Positions 23,081 to 33,600 of a DNA stretch of 64,000 nt are shown one piece after another. A model generated the notes under the pieces. It saw only the letters and a list, made by a program, of their open reading frames with translations, had not been told where the DNA came from and did no database searches. Location: the NCBI RefSeq assembly GCF_041381155.1, contig NC_091137.1:24163655-24227654 (forward strand). The letters run 5' to 3'. The first letter of the stretch is position 1; the number at the start of each line of letters is the position of its first letter. This stretch comes from Argopecten irradians (Eukaryota; Mollusca; Bivalvia; Pectinida; Pectinidae). The position numbers and the translations under genes were made by a program.

Positions 23081-23651
23081 TGGTTCTTTTAATGTTAATG
23101 TGCTGTAACGTGGCGAACATTTTAAGATGCTACATTTTCTTCAGTAATATATCAAAAACAATGAAATTTAATGAATAAAGCTGTGAAAACCTTTCAAATG
23201 TACAAATAACAGGGGCATAACATTAGGAAGCGGGGGGGGGGGGGGGAGGGGGCGGGAGGGGGGCATTGCCCCCCGTTCCCCAGGACAAGGGAGGGGGCAA
23301 ACATCTCTCCCCCCCCATTTCGAGTGAAATGTTCTAAAAATACACATTTAAAAGAAAAAAGCGTCCTTCTGCACATTTTTGTACTACAATTTAGAAAATT
23401 TACCGCTGCGCGGCGCGTTTCCTAAAATGTTCAAGCACGTAATGTTCAAACTTTAATAATGAAAATTCAATACACACGAACTAGACTAAAATGTCCATCC
23501 GGGGATTATACTATTTCAAAATATGCTTCTTAAAAGATTAATTTGTTGATATGTCTTAGCAACACAATCAATTCATTATTATTTTGAGCTACACAACAAT
23601 GCGCCGATGGTGTGAATCCGGTATGTTCAGATCGAGCTGGGTTGCATAATG
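23081..23651. other. Spacer between the two LINE A copies, with a G-rich stretch
   Basis: No gene was found. A run of about 15 G followed by G-rich sequence and its C-rich complement (23231-23315) could fold. It resembles the G-rich and C-rich stretch at 28380-28430 and may be a decayed transposon end. Confidence 0.4.
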
Positions 23652-24035
23652 GTAGTGCCAAATGGGGAGATCACGTGGAAGCAATATATTCTTCAGTAAT
23701 GAAAAAGTTAAATGTGTTAAGAAAATTGAAATTTTTAATAAAACGTGACGCTTTGCTCAGAATTTATCGCGCTTTTATTTTACCTGTATTAGAATACGCA
23801 TGTGAATTATGGGATGGTTTTTCAAACTCTGACTCGGAAAAATTAGAAAAAGTTCAAAAGGAAGCTGCTAGAATAATAACCGGTCTTCCCTCTTATGCAA
23901 GTATCGATTCTCTATATTTTGAAACTAGTTTAGAATCTCTATCTTCTAGAAGGAAAAGAAAAAAAACTTCATCTTCTATTAAAATACGCACAATTCAAAC
24001 TCCCAATTTTTTTACTTCTCTACTAATTATCAGAT
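23652..24035 (+). pseudogene. Inverted partial copy of LINE A reverse transcriptase
   Basis: This segment encodes SAKWGDHVEAIYSSVMKKLN, then LRKLKFLIKRDALLRIYRAF and LEYACELWDGFSNSDSEKLE. It is nearly identical to the minus-strand LINE A segment in inverted orientation, but without the TTAA MITE. It is truncated at both ends (after FFTSLL on the right). The two copies form an imperfect inverted repeat with arms of about 380 bp split by the MITE. Confidence 0.9.
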
Positions 24036-24164
24036 TATAAAAAATAGTACACTGGTATTTGGTTTGTTTTTATGTCATATAATCAAGTCAAAGAGACGAA
24101 AAACCGATTTTCCGACACGAATGTTACTTATTAACAGTCCTGCGCTAGTTGTTGTGAATGTAGG

Positions 24165-24862
24165 AACACTTACGGTATGTACACAGTTACACTTACGGTA
24201 TGTACACAGTTACACTTACGGTATGTACACAGTTACACTTACGGTATGTACACAGTTACACTTACGTTATGCACACAGTTACACTTACGGTATGCACACA
24301 GTTACACTTACGGTATGTACACAGTTACACTTACGGTATGCACACAGTTACACTTACGGTATGCACACAGTTACACTTACGGTATGCACACAGTTACACT
24401 TACGGTATGCACACAGTTACACTTACGGTATGCACACAGTTACACTTACGGTATGCACACAGTTACACTTACGGTATGTACACAGTTACACTTACGGTAT
24501 GTACACAGTTACACTTACGGTATGTACACAGTTACACTTACGGTATGTACACAGTTACACTTACGGTATGTACACAGTTACACTTACGGTATGTACACAG
24601 TTACACTTACGGTATGTACACAGTTACACTTACGGTATGTACACAGTTACACTTACGGTATGTACACAGTTACACTTACGGTATGTACACAGTTACACTT
24701 ACGGTATGTACACAGTTACACTTACGGTATGTACACAGTTACACTTACGGTATGTACACAGTTACACTTACGGTATGCACACAGTTACACTTACGGTATG
24801 CACACAGTTACACTTACGGTATGCACACAGTTACACTTACGGTATGCACACAGTTACTCCTT
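24165..24862. repeat. 23-bp minisatellite, 30 copies in two variants
   Basis: The unit is ACACTTACGGTATGTACACA plus GTT. A C/T variant (GTATGCAC or GTATGTAC) is arranged in blocks: four T, one C with an extra change, one C, one T, six C, thirteen T, four C. Unit length is not a multiple of three, so all plus frames stay open and give artefactual ORFs of 229-278 codons. Confidence 0.95.
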
Positions 24863-26289
24863 ATAAGTCCTTCTCATTATATCATAAGATACGTTTGTAA
24901 ACCATAATTGTTTTATAGAAGTTGTTAAATTGTTTCAAGATAGGCGTGATGTTTGTTTGTAGTAAAGTTGATTGCAGATAAAAACTAATAATAAATAGAA
25001 GTAAACTAATATGCGTATGAAGTAAAATTATATGCAGTGGTAAGATTTTAATCAATGAGATAATTTGAGCGTTTAAAACGATTATTGCCAAACTTTTAAT
25101 CACCCTACCCTTATCCAAAGTTTGAGAATTTTTTATAATATTGGGAGAGATATTTATTATACTCTAGTATAAGACTTTGTTATGAAAATCCAACCAAATG
25201 TATCTTGTATTTATAAGCAATGGTTGATTGATTTGAATTACAAGTTTATCTAACAAAGGGGTTACCAAAAGTAGAAACCGGCAGATGTCGGCATCCTTCC
25301 GAGCCCAAAAACAGCGATCTGAGAATAAGTTTATCAATTCGGACCCACATGAGTGCACATAGACACATTTTTAGATGTTTTAGGGGTCTAGATAAAAAAA
25401 AAATCTACATATAGTACTGTAGTACCGTAGTTGATTTATAATAGACAAACTGTAACTAATCCTCACATCCCGTCAACAAATGGTTCATAATGTACATTAT
25501 GTTATCGTAGAGATGTTGATGATACATGCCTCTGCTAATAAACTGTCTCGGACGGACTGTCTCTGTGAAATCAAGGACGTATACGTAGATGACGGTATCA
25601 CTTATAAACACTTGACTAAATTGATTTCATATATGGTCGAAATTATTTTCAAGTTTCTTTGTCAAATATTGGAAATAAATTGAAATTGAATTGAAGCATC
25701 AAAATGTAATCTCTTCTGAGATTATGTTAATTTTTACCACATTCAACGATAGATAAATTTTCTCGCACATACGTGCGGACACAATACCATTGTTTGTCCA
25801 ATAGCCAAAGAAGTGTTAATTACCGGTGCAATCGAAGGCGCTGGGATGGGGCCGTGGGAGCCTGAAGGTGATACAGGTGAGGTACGGACCCCACCCCACC
25901 CCGGACAAAAGCCTGATATATAGAGGTCGCGACCTAAATAACACAGTAGCAGGGTGGTTCAAGATTCAAGATTTTTTTTAATTCATCTCAGGTGAACTGA
26001 TAACAACAACAGGTACAATAATGAGAACTTCGATATTATAAGTAAGTATGTTGAGACCTAATTAACAAATGTACACGGGTAGCTGGGTGGAGATTTTGAT
26101 CTTTATTTCCAATAAATCACAAAATATAATAAAACATTAAATTAATTTGAGTAATAATTATGTTATCACATGTACGTCTGTTAGTGTAAGATTCAACAGA
26201 AACATGTGTATATAATACAAGAACTGAATTGAATTGAATTGTCTGACTGTCTGTCTAGACACAACGTTGTCCGCCGAACTCCTCATACA
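24863..26289. other. Gene-free spacer with possible LINE 3' tails
   Basis: No gene was found. 25640-25690 ends in GGAAATAAATTGAAATTGAA, and 26210-26245 contains repeated TGAATTGAATTG. Both look like LINE 3' tails. 25800-25930 is a GC-richer island with no identified function. Confidence 0.4.
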
Positions 26290-27868
26290 TTTTGATAAAA
26301 ATAATTTTGGAAATTTTGGAAAATAGGGTTATAAAACCTATATATAAGCGAAAAGGGGATCCTAATAATTTAGATATTTATAGAGCAATAAGTCTGGTTT
26401 CTTGTCTCGGTAAAGTTTTTACATCCATATTAAATTGTATACTAAACAAAATGGCTGATGAAATAAACTTGATAACTTCTGCCCAGACAGGATTAAGGAA
26501 AAACCATTCTACAACTGATAATATTTTTATTCTACATGTTCTGACTTCTATCTATTTCTCACTTGGTAAAAAACTGTTTTGTTCCTTTGTTGATTTTAGA
26601 AAAGCTTTTGATTCAGTTTGGAGACTCGGTTTATGGCAAAAAGTTTAAAGAAGCAATATAACTGGGAAAATGTTTAAAGCAATAATTAATCTATATGAAA
26701 ATACAAAATCCTGTGTCAAAAATGGTAACTTATGATGATGTATCTGATATGTTTACTTGCAACGTCGGTGTAAAGCAAGGAGAAAATTTGTCACCCTTCT
26801 TATTTGCTATTTTTCTTAATGATATTGAAAGTTTTTTTGAAGAGCATGGTATCATTTGTTTGAAGAATATAAAAGATTTAAATAATACTATTGGAATGTA
26901 TATAAAACTATTTCACAGTTATAATGGCTGAATCAGCGAACGATCTACAGTCAGCCTTATATAAATTTGAAATTTATTGTGAAAATTGGAAACTTGAAGT
27001 AAACACAAATAAGACAATAATTGTTATTTTTTCAAAGAGGAAGTCTCGAACTCATTCTCATTTCACATTATTTAACAAAGAGATTGACGGCATTGTAGAT
27101 TCGTTTTCATATCTAGGAATATTGATGAATTATAATGGGAGTTTTCATAAAACGAAATTGAAAATGTTGGAACAGTCAAGAAAAGTTATGTTTGCTGTTT
27201 ACAAGAAAATAAGAAACATCCCTCTTCCTATTGATCTTCAGTTAAAAGTATATGATTCCCTTGTGTTACCAATATTGATGTACTCAGTAGAAGTATGGGG
27301 CCACGAAAATATTACAGCTATAGAAAAGCTTCATTTACAGTTTTGTAAACGTATACTCGGCGTTAGGAAAAGTACGTGTAATTACATGGTATATGGTGAA
27401 TTAGGGAGATTCCCTCACTATGTAGAGGTTAAAAACAGAATTATTATGTTCTGGCACAAATTGATTACTACAGATAATCTTTCAAGTAATATATATAAGT
27501 TGATGTTAAACTTGCAAACAAATACTATCATGGAATTCAAATGGATGCATAATGTTAAAAATATTTTTGAAGAAGCTGGTTTAAATTATATATGGGGCTT
27601 CGAGAATGTATGTACATATAATAGAGAATATTTAAAATCTATCGTAAAACAGAGATTACAAGATCAATTTGTACAAAAATGGTTTAATGATATAGAAAAT
27701 TCATCAAGAGGTCGTACTTATTCTATTTTTAAAAGTAATTTTGAATTTGTAAAGTATCTTATGAAACTAAAGCCAATAGATAGACAAATCATCATAAAAT
27801 TCAGAACCTCGAACATGCACTTACCTATAGAAACTGGAAGATGGACTGGGACCCCTGAAGTAAATAGA
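26290..27868 (+). pseudogene. Non-LTR retrotransposon (LINE) B reverse transcriptase, broken in three frames
   Basis: Three overlapping plus-strand frames make up one decayed RT. 26292-26648 has PIYKRKGDPNNLDIYRAISL, SAQTGLRKNHSTTDN and FVDFRKAFDSVW. 26695-26931 has VGVKQGENLSPFLFAIFLND. 26924 onward has MAESANDLQSALYKFEIYCE, FSYLGILMNYNG and SLVLPILMYSVEVWG. The catalytic YADD box expected between KLF and TVIMAES is missing: only one base remains between TTT and ACAGTTATAATGGC, which also shifts the frame. The 5' half is absent, and at about 27870 the C-terminus runs into unrelated sequence. It cannot encode an active RT. Confidence 0.92.
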
Positions 27869-27871
27869 ACT

Positions 27872-27972
27872 TTTATACATAGAAAAAAGAAATTTGTATG
27901 AAACCAAGCTACATTTTATTTTTCCCGATCACAGCTGTGTCGCTCATATTGTGTCAATGTGAATCTCATAAT
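27872..27972 (+). repeat. 101-bp segment duplicated at 30481-30582 (copy 1)
   Basis: TTTATACATAGAAAAAAGAA through CTCATAAT recurs at 30481-30582 with only about two substitutions. This copy directly follows the LINE B fragment. The other lies 58 bp upstream of the RABEPK start codon. Confidence 0.92.
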
Positions 27973-28339
27973 CGACATTTTTTTTTTTTGATCCAAAAAT
28001 TATTTCACTTTACTTTTGATTTATTACGTATCAAAGTTATCCTCCTTTGTGTAATTGAGAATTACGATCTTTACAATGTATAGATTTTAATTTTGCAAGT
28101 GCAAATAAGAGCTGAAAATGATTTCTGGCAGTACTGGAAAAAAATCACCATAATTACATTTAAAGAAGACAATGTGTGGTCTACAATTTCATTTTACATT
28201 TTTACAGTGCTATAACTAATTGTAAAGTGATTTCTGCAGGTATGCGTCCATAAAACAATCTACATATTGATAAGTAATAAAAAAACCACAAGAATTTTAC
28301 AGTGTCTGTACCTAACGTTTATAATGTAGGCCGATATGA

Positions 28340-28660
28340 AATATGGTTGTTCAGTGGCGTAGGAAGATGAAACGTAATGGAGGGGGGGGGGCAAAGGTCC
28401 TCAATATTTCGTAACCCCCCCCCCCCCCCTCGCGTGCCCCGTATCAACAGGAGATAATTGATATATATTTTTCATATATTACTACATATAATCCTTGTAC
28501 ACATCTATAGAAGAATACGCAAGAATGACTGAGATGAGCTTTACGATGTATTTTGATGATTTTGCGAGCGCCGAAGGCGCGAGATTTTGGTGTTTGGGGG
28601 TTCCAGGGGTCTCCCCGGGAAAAATTGTACGATTTAGAATCGCAGAGATGCAATCTAATT
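28340..28660. other. G/C-homopolymer region and GC-rich palindrome, probable transposon end
   Basis: CAGTGGCGTAGGAAG at about 28353 is followed by runs of G (28381-28390) and C (28415-28430), then GCGAGCGCCGAAGGCGCGAG at 28565. The mix resembles ends of hAT-like elements, but no matching terminal repeat was resolved. Confidence 0.35.
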
Positions 28661-28669
28661 AAAATCGTA

Positions 28670-28897
28670 CCGTCCGCTCGTAAAATTAGAACTTCTTTGT
28701 CGCTCTCCGTACCGTTCGCACGTAAAATTAGAACTTCTATGTCGCTCTCCGTACCGTCCGCTCGTAAAATTAGAACTTCTATGTCGACTCCGTACCATCC
28801 GCTCATAAAATTAGAACTTCTATGTCGCTCTCCGTACCGTCCACTCGTAGAAGAGCGGACGGTATGGAGAGCGACATAGAAGTTCTATTTTTAATTA
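28670..28897. repeat. 42-bp tandem repeat (4 copies) ending in an inverted copy
   Basis: Four units of CCGTCCGCTCGTAAAATTAG plus AACTTCTATGTCGCTCTCCGTA are followed at 28853-28897 by the inverse orientation (GAGCGGACGGTATGGAGAGC, then GACATAGAAGTTCTA). The last forward unit and the inverted unit would form a strong hairpin. Units are a multiple of three, so spurious ORFs appear on both strands. Confidence 0.9.
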
Positions 28898-30023
28898 GAT
28901 GGCGGGAAAATTTTAAGTTAGGCGTCTCGTATATATATCCTGCTTCGTCAGCATACGAACCCGATTGCTGCTTGGAATCATTTAGATTCTACCTCCATTT
29001 CACAACAACAAAATTTAAGACTTGAAATATTTTATAGATATTATATCAAGATCTTTTGAAAATATATGTATAAAACTATAAAATGCCAATTGTTGAAATT
29101 TCAAGAGAATCTGACCAAAATAAATTCCAACGAGTAAACTGTATCACACAAATTGCATGATATGTATTTTTTACACACGACTAGTCATTGGCAAGACTCA
29201 CGCCGAAATGTCTCATTTGGGACGAAACGCATGCGAAGACATATTAGGGGCGAGACGTCTCACATTCTTGATGCATGGGTTTCTATGGTCGACATCTGAG
29301 GACTTCCTTCTTGAACGTGATTGGGGTTTGGGCTCTGCATATTTTACTGCCATACATGCATATATGTCTGCCTTTCTGATTTAATTGTCTAGGTAAATAT
29401 ATCAACGCGGCTTCGTCCTGTTGTTGAATTGCTTTATTTTAACCAAAAATAATATACGAGCATTGTCGAAAGTCACCGGTCAAAACAAGTGTCTGCTCTT
29501 TTTGGTCAACAATTGCCAGCTATTTTATTCTATTGTCAATTTAGTATTATTTTATACTCTACCAATGATTATCGTGATATGTAATGCTTTCTATACCTTT
29601 CAAAGTTCAATATTGGCTTTAAATTAACAACCTTATTTTATAATTTTGTTATTCTGTAACATGGGTTGACTGTAACAAATATTGTCTAGTAATAATTTGC
29701 TCTAGGGTTAAGATTATATTATTATCTTTTTATCAGGCCAAGCTACATCAATATGTTTACATATGCATATTGTAAGTAAACTGTGTTGAAATGAGATCCA
29801 AACTGAACCACATTGTGACAGATGTTAGCGTGAAAAATTAAGCCAGACTTGGGTTTTTTATTATATGTTTAGTATGTTTCTAGTATGACCCCATACTGGT
29901 AACAAACCTTGTATTTTTCAATAGGTATGGTAATTACTTTAGGTAAGCCACATTGTTGTCTTGACATAGTTTCACGGTTAATAAAGAGATATTACCAGTA
30001 ATACTGATTTTTTTCCCATACAG
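28898..30023. other. Gene-free stretch before the 30054 ORF
   Basis: It contains AACG/GGGACGAAACGC-type motifs at 29205-29260, similar to the Vav 5' flank. No exon was recognised. The right end (30008-30023) is a pyrimidine-rich acceptor TTTTTTTCCCATACAG. Confidence 0.4.
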
Positions 30024-30053
30024 ATGATGGCAGAGTGAAAACCAGAAGCCTAA

Positions 30054-30329
30054 ATGAATAAAACACCTAACTACTTTGAGTCGTCCTATTTTATCCATCA
30101 GAGATACGAGGACACATCTCTAATGATATTTCAGCAGCAGCAACGCAAGAAAAAAGATCTCAACTTTGCTACCAGTACAAAACGCCCCCTGTCGGTGGAG
30201 GTAGACCCTAGTAACCATGTGGAGTTTGGTAACTATGGTAACAGAGGTGTGGTGGCGCGGCAAGAAGGCATCAACCACATGAAGATGGATTCCAGCCATG
30301 TTCAGTCCAGCGTCTGCAGCATAGTATAG
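30054..30329 (+). CDS. Unassigned 91-residue ORF, possible terminal exon
   Basis: I do not recognise this protein. The frame has coding-like composition, richer in C/G at third positions than its surroundings. A good acceptor (CCCATACAG at 30015-30023) lies 30 bp upstream. The protein is polar and charged with a QQQQRKKK stretch near residue 30 and no membrane segment, and it ends SSVCSIV, which resembles a C-terminal PDZ ligand. A TAA lies immediately upstream in frame, so the ATG at 30054 would have to be the start after a 5'UTR intron. Otherwise the exon reads in another frame and ends at 30053. It could be a small gene, a 3' exon of a gene whose other exons I missed, or noise. Confidence 0.35.
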   Translation: MNKTPNYFESSYFIHQRYEDTSLMIFQQQQRKKKDLNFATSTKRPLSVEVDPSNHVEFGNYGNRGVVARQEGINHMKMDSSHVQSSVCSIV

Positions 30330-30480
30330 CCCATCCATTCCTCTGCTTTCCTTGGACCCTCTTACATTCCTGTTTCATCATTTTATTGCACCTTATCATA
30401 TAACATTTTGTCATTAACATTTATTTTTATGTATTCACCAGAGCTTATTTGCATGGCTTTAGGTTTATGCTTGTGACATA

Positions 30481-30582
30481 TTTATACATAGAAAAAAGGA
30501 ATTTGTATGAAAGCAAGCTACATTTTATTTTTCCCGATCACAGCTGTGTCGCTCATATTGTGTCAATGTGAATCTCATAATT
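30481..30582 (+). repeat. 101-bp segment duplicated at 27872-27972 (copy 2)
   Basis: See the copy at 27872. Here it lies in the immediate 5' flank or 5'UTR of RABEPK. Whether the source is the RABEPK flank or a dispersed repeat cannot be told from two copies. Confidence 0.92.
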
Positions 30583-30639
30583 GCTTGGAACACCAGATAT
30601 TATCCTGTTAACGTATCATAATACTCATCATACTTCATC

Positions 30640-33600
30640 ATGGAGCTTCACCCAATGCTTGATTCGGACACAATGCCCAACACAGGGCTATGGTATGTGT
30701 TGTCCACCTTTGGAGACAGCCCCTCCATCCGCGTTGGCCATACCTGTTCATTTGTAAAGGGATCAAAGCCTGGCGACAATGGCAGACTGTATGTCATTGG
30801 CGGGGCAAATCCCAGTGGTGCTTTTTGTGATACCTTCTACATGGATCTGAACACCATGCAATGGGACATCATCGACTACCCAGGGTTCCGAGCCAGATAC
30901 GAACATGCTGCTTTTGTACCTGAAAGTACCCCAGATAAAATATACGTGTTCGGCGGAGCAGATCCAACAGGAAACATGAATGATATCCAAGTGTTGGACA
31001 CGTCCACAAACTCCTGGTCCACCCCTCCTATTACAGGCAAGCCACCTTCCCCTCGAACATTTCACACCACTGCAGTGGTAGGGGACCGGTTCATTGTGTA
31101 CAGTGGGGGTCACAGCGGTCCTGACCCAGTCGGTGACCGACAAGTCCACTGTTTTGATTCAAAGTCTGGCTCATGGTCAATTCTACATGTACAAGGAGAT
31201 TCCCCCAAACCGCGCCATGGTCATGTAATGGTTGGCATTGGAAACCGTTTGTTTATTCACGGAGGTATGGCTGGAGCTTCCTTCTACGACGATCTTCATA
31301 TACTCGATCTCAACAAACGGTGCTGGTCTAATGCTAGGAAGAAGAAAGTGTTCCCGTCCGCCCGAGCTGCCCACTCTGGTATGGCCTACGAGACGGACCT
31401 GTATATATTTGGTGGAATGAACAGAGAAGGAGCTCTGGACGACTTACACAGACTAGATACAGGTAGATATTATGTCACAACTAGATACAGGTAGATATTA
31501 TATCACAACTAGATATAGGTAGATATTTTGTCATAACTAGATACAGGTAGATATTATGTCACAACTAAATATTATGTCACAACTAGATACAGGAAGATAT
31601 TATATCACAACTAGATACAGGTAGGTATTATGTCACAACTAGATACAGATAGATATTATGTCACAACTAGATACAGGTAGATATTATGTCACAACTAGAT
31701 ACAGGTAGATATTACTCCTTTCTTTAGAGTGGTATGTAAAAGAGACTTTTCAATCATTGTCAGAGTAAAATGGTATGGGTTGTTGTCAGCAGTTTTAGAC
31801 CAGTAAGTACACTACTGGTATGTCCACAGGAAATTGTGAAATATGTGTTTATTCTTGAACATGTGCTGTTTCAATGAAGAAATACTGCACTTGCAGTGTT
31901 CAATTACAATCTTTTCTCCTTCCCCTTTGAGCATCGTACAAAAATTGTCCTATGAAAGATGACAAGTGTAAAGCGTTTTGGTTTGAATATTTATTACGGT
32001 GTTACTTTAAACCAAATGTTGGTTAACATGGGTGCTGTTTCTGAATCAGTAAATTGTACAGATGATTTAAAGATGCTCCACCGCCGACAAATGGTATTTT
32101 TTTCACTATCAAAATCAGAAGCAGACGATGTAGTATTTTGCGTCAGTTACAAAAAGTTACTTACTTTACACCATTACCACCACTGAAAAGTTTGAGCTTC
32201 TAATTTTACATCAAGTTAAAAATATTAAGAATAATTAATTGCATCCCGAAAAAAGTCCGTGGCACTATATCCTATATGGAATGAAGTACTGATTGCACAT
32301 GCAACAAAGGCGAAATTAATTATTTTATATATTTTTTGTGTTAATTAGGCATATATATACACGATTAGACACCAATTAATGTTCAAATGATGAATATCAT
32401 TTTTGCTCTGTCAGCGGTGGAGCATCTTTAATTTTATACATTTAATCTGAATTTGATTAACTCAATTTAGCTGTCATTCAACTTCGCTAGCCAAGGGATT
32501 CAGAGAGAGTATTGAGTATTGTACTGAATACCCTTGGCTATCGATGTTGGCTGTCATTATGCAAGTGAATAGTAAGTATATATAACTTTTGGGTCAGCTT
32601 ATACACCTTTATACAAACCTTTAGAAATAACACACCAGAATTATATTTTTGCCACTGACACTGTGTTTATTTGTTCTGTATCAGTGTCTATGGTATGGAC
32701 TAAGATGGAGCTACAGGGCCCCCCACCTGCCTGTAGACTAGATTTCGGCATGTGCTACCTAGAATTGGAGCGTTCTTTCCCGGACACAGCAGAAGACGAT
32801 GACATCGTTGGTGCCACACTTGAAGCCCAGGAAGTTTTGGATCGTGAACTAAAGCCTGGCAGCGCTAGTTCTCGGGGAAGTAGCGTAAAACCAGGGAGCG
32901 CTAGTTCTCGGGAAAGCTTCTCACTGCGAGATCTAAAACCTGGTAGTGCAAGTTCTAGGGACAGCAGGCATGATACCAGCTCAGGTAAAGTCTTTTATAT
33001 TTAAATTTGTATTCAAAATCTGAATGAGTAATTTATGTGAAATACTATCCAAACCTAATGCATTTTAGGTATTAATTCAGACATCAACTTTTTTCATGTG
33101 ATTACTCTTTGTCAATTTTATATCAAGACTACTTTTCACCATTTGTTAATAAAAACAAATTGTTTACATTATCATGGCAATTTCAGAATGTGCACCAGGA
33201 CATTTTTTGTCTGAAATTGATAATTGAATTTCAGACTGTCCCAAACATTGAACAGCTGCAAAAATGAGAAACACATGAAGACTAACTTATCTCATGAATT
33301 AGCATTGCATTACTGTATACTTTTACATTTATGTCATCCTCAATATTCCAGGGGTTACTATCACTGACGCTATATCCCCCCTTAAATATCTCATAGTACA
33401 ACTGGAGGCAGCAGTGCCTCCAGTGATAGTAACCCCTTGAATATCGAAGATGACATGATGTGTACTCATTTGTGCTGCATCAGCATTTATAAAGAAGGGG
33501 GAAAGATTAAAGAAGTCCTTTTATACTTCTTCTCAACCTGGAATGTCTAATTTCACAGAGAGCTCCAGTCAAGGTAACGAGGGAGCCCAGAATCTGCCCG

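Noticed and set aside
24064..24907. Long repetitive ORFs of 229-278 codons in three plus frames
   Set aside because: They are produced by the 23-bp minisatellite. All three frames are open with the same repeated peptide, and there is no start context, domain or splice support.
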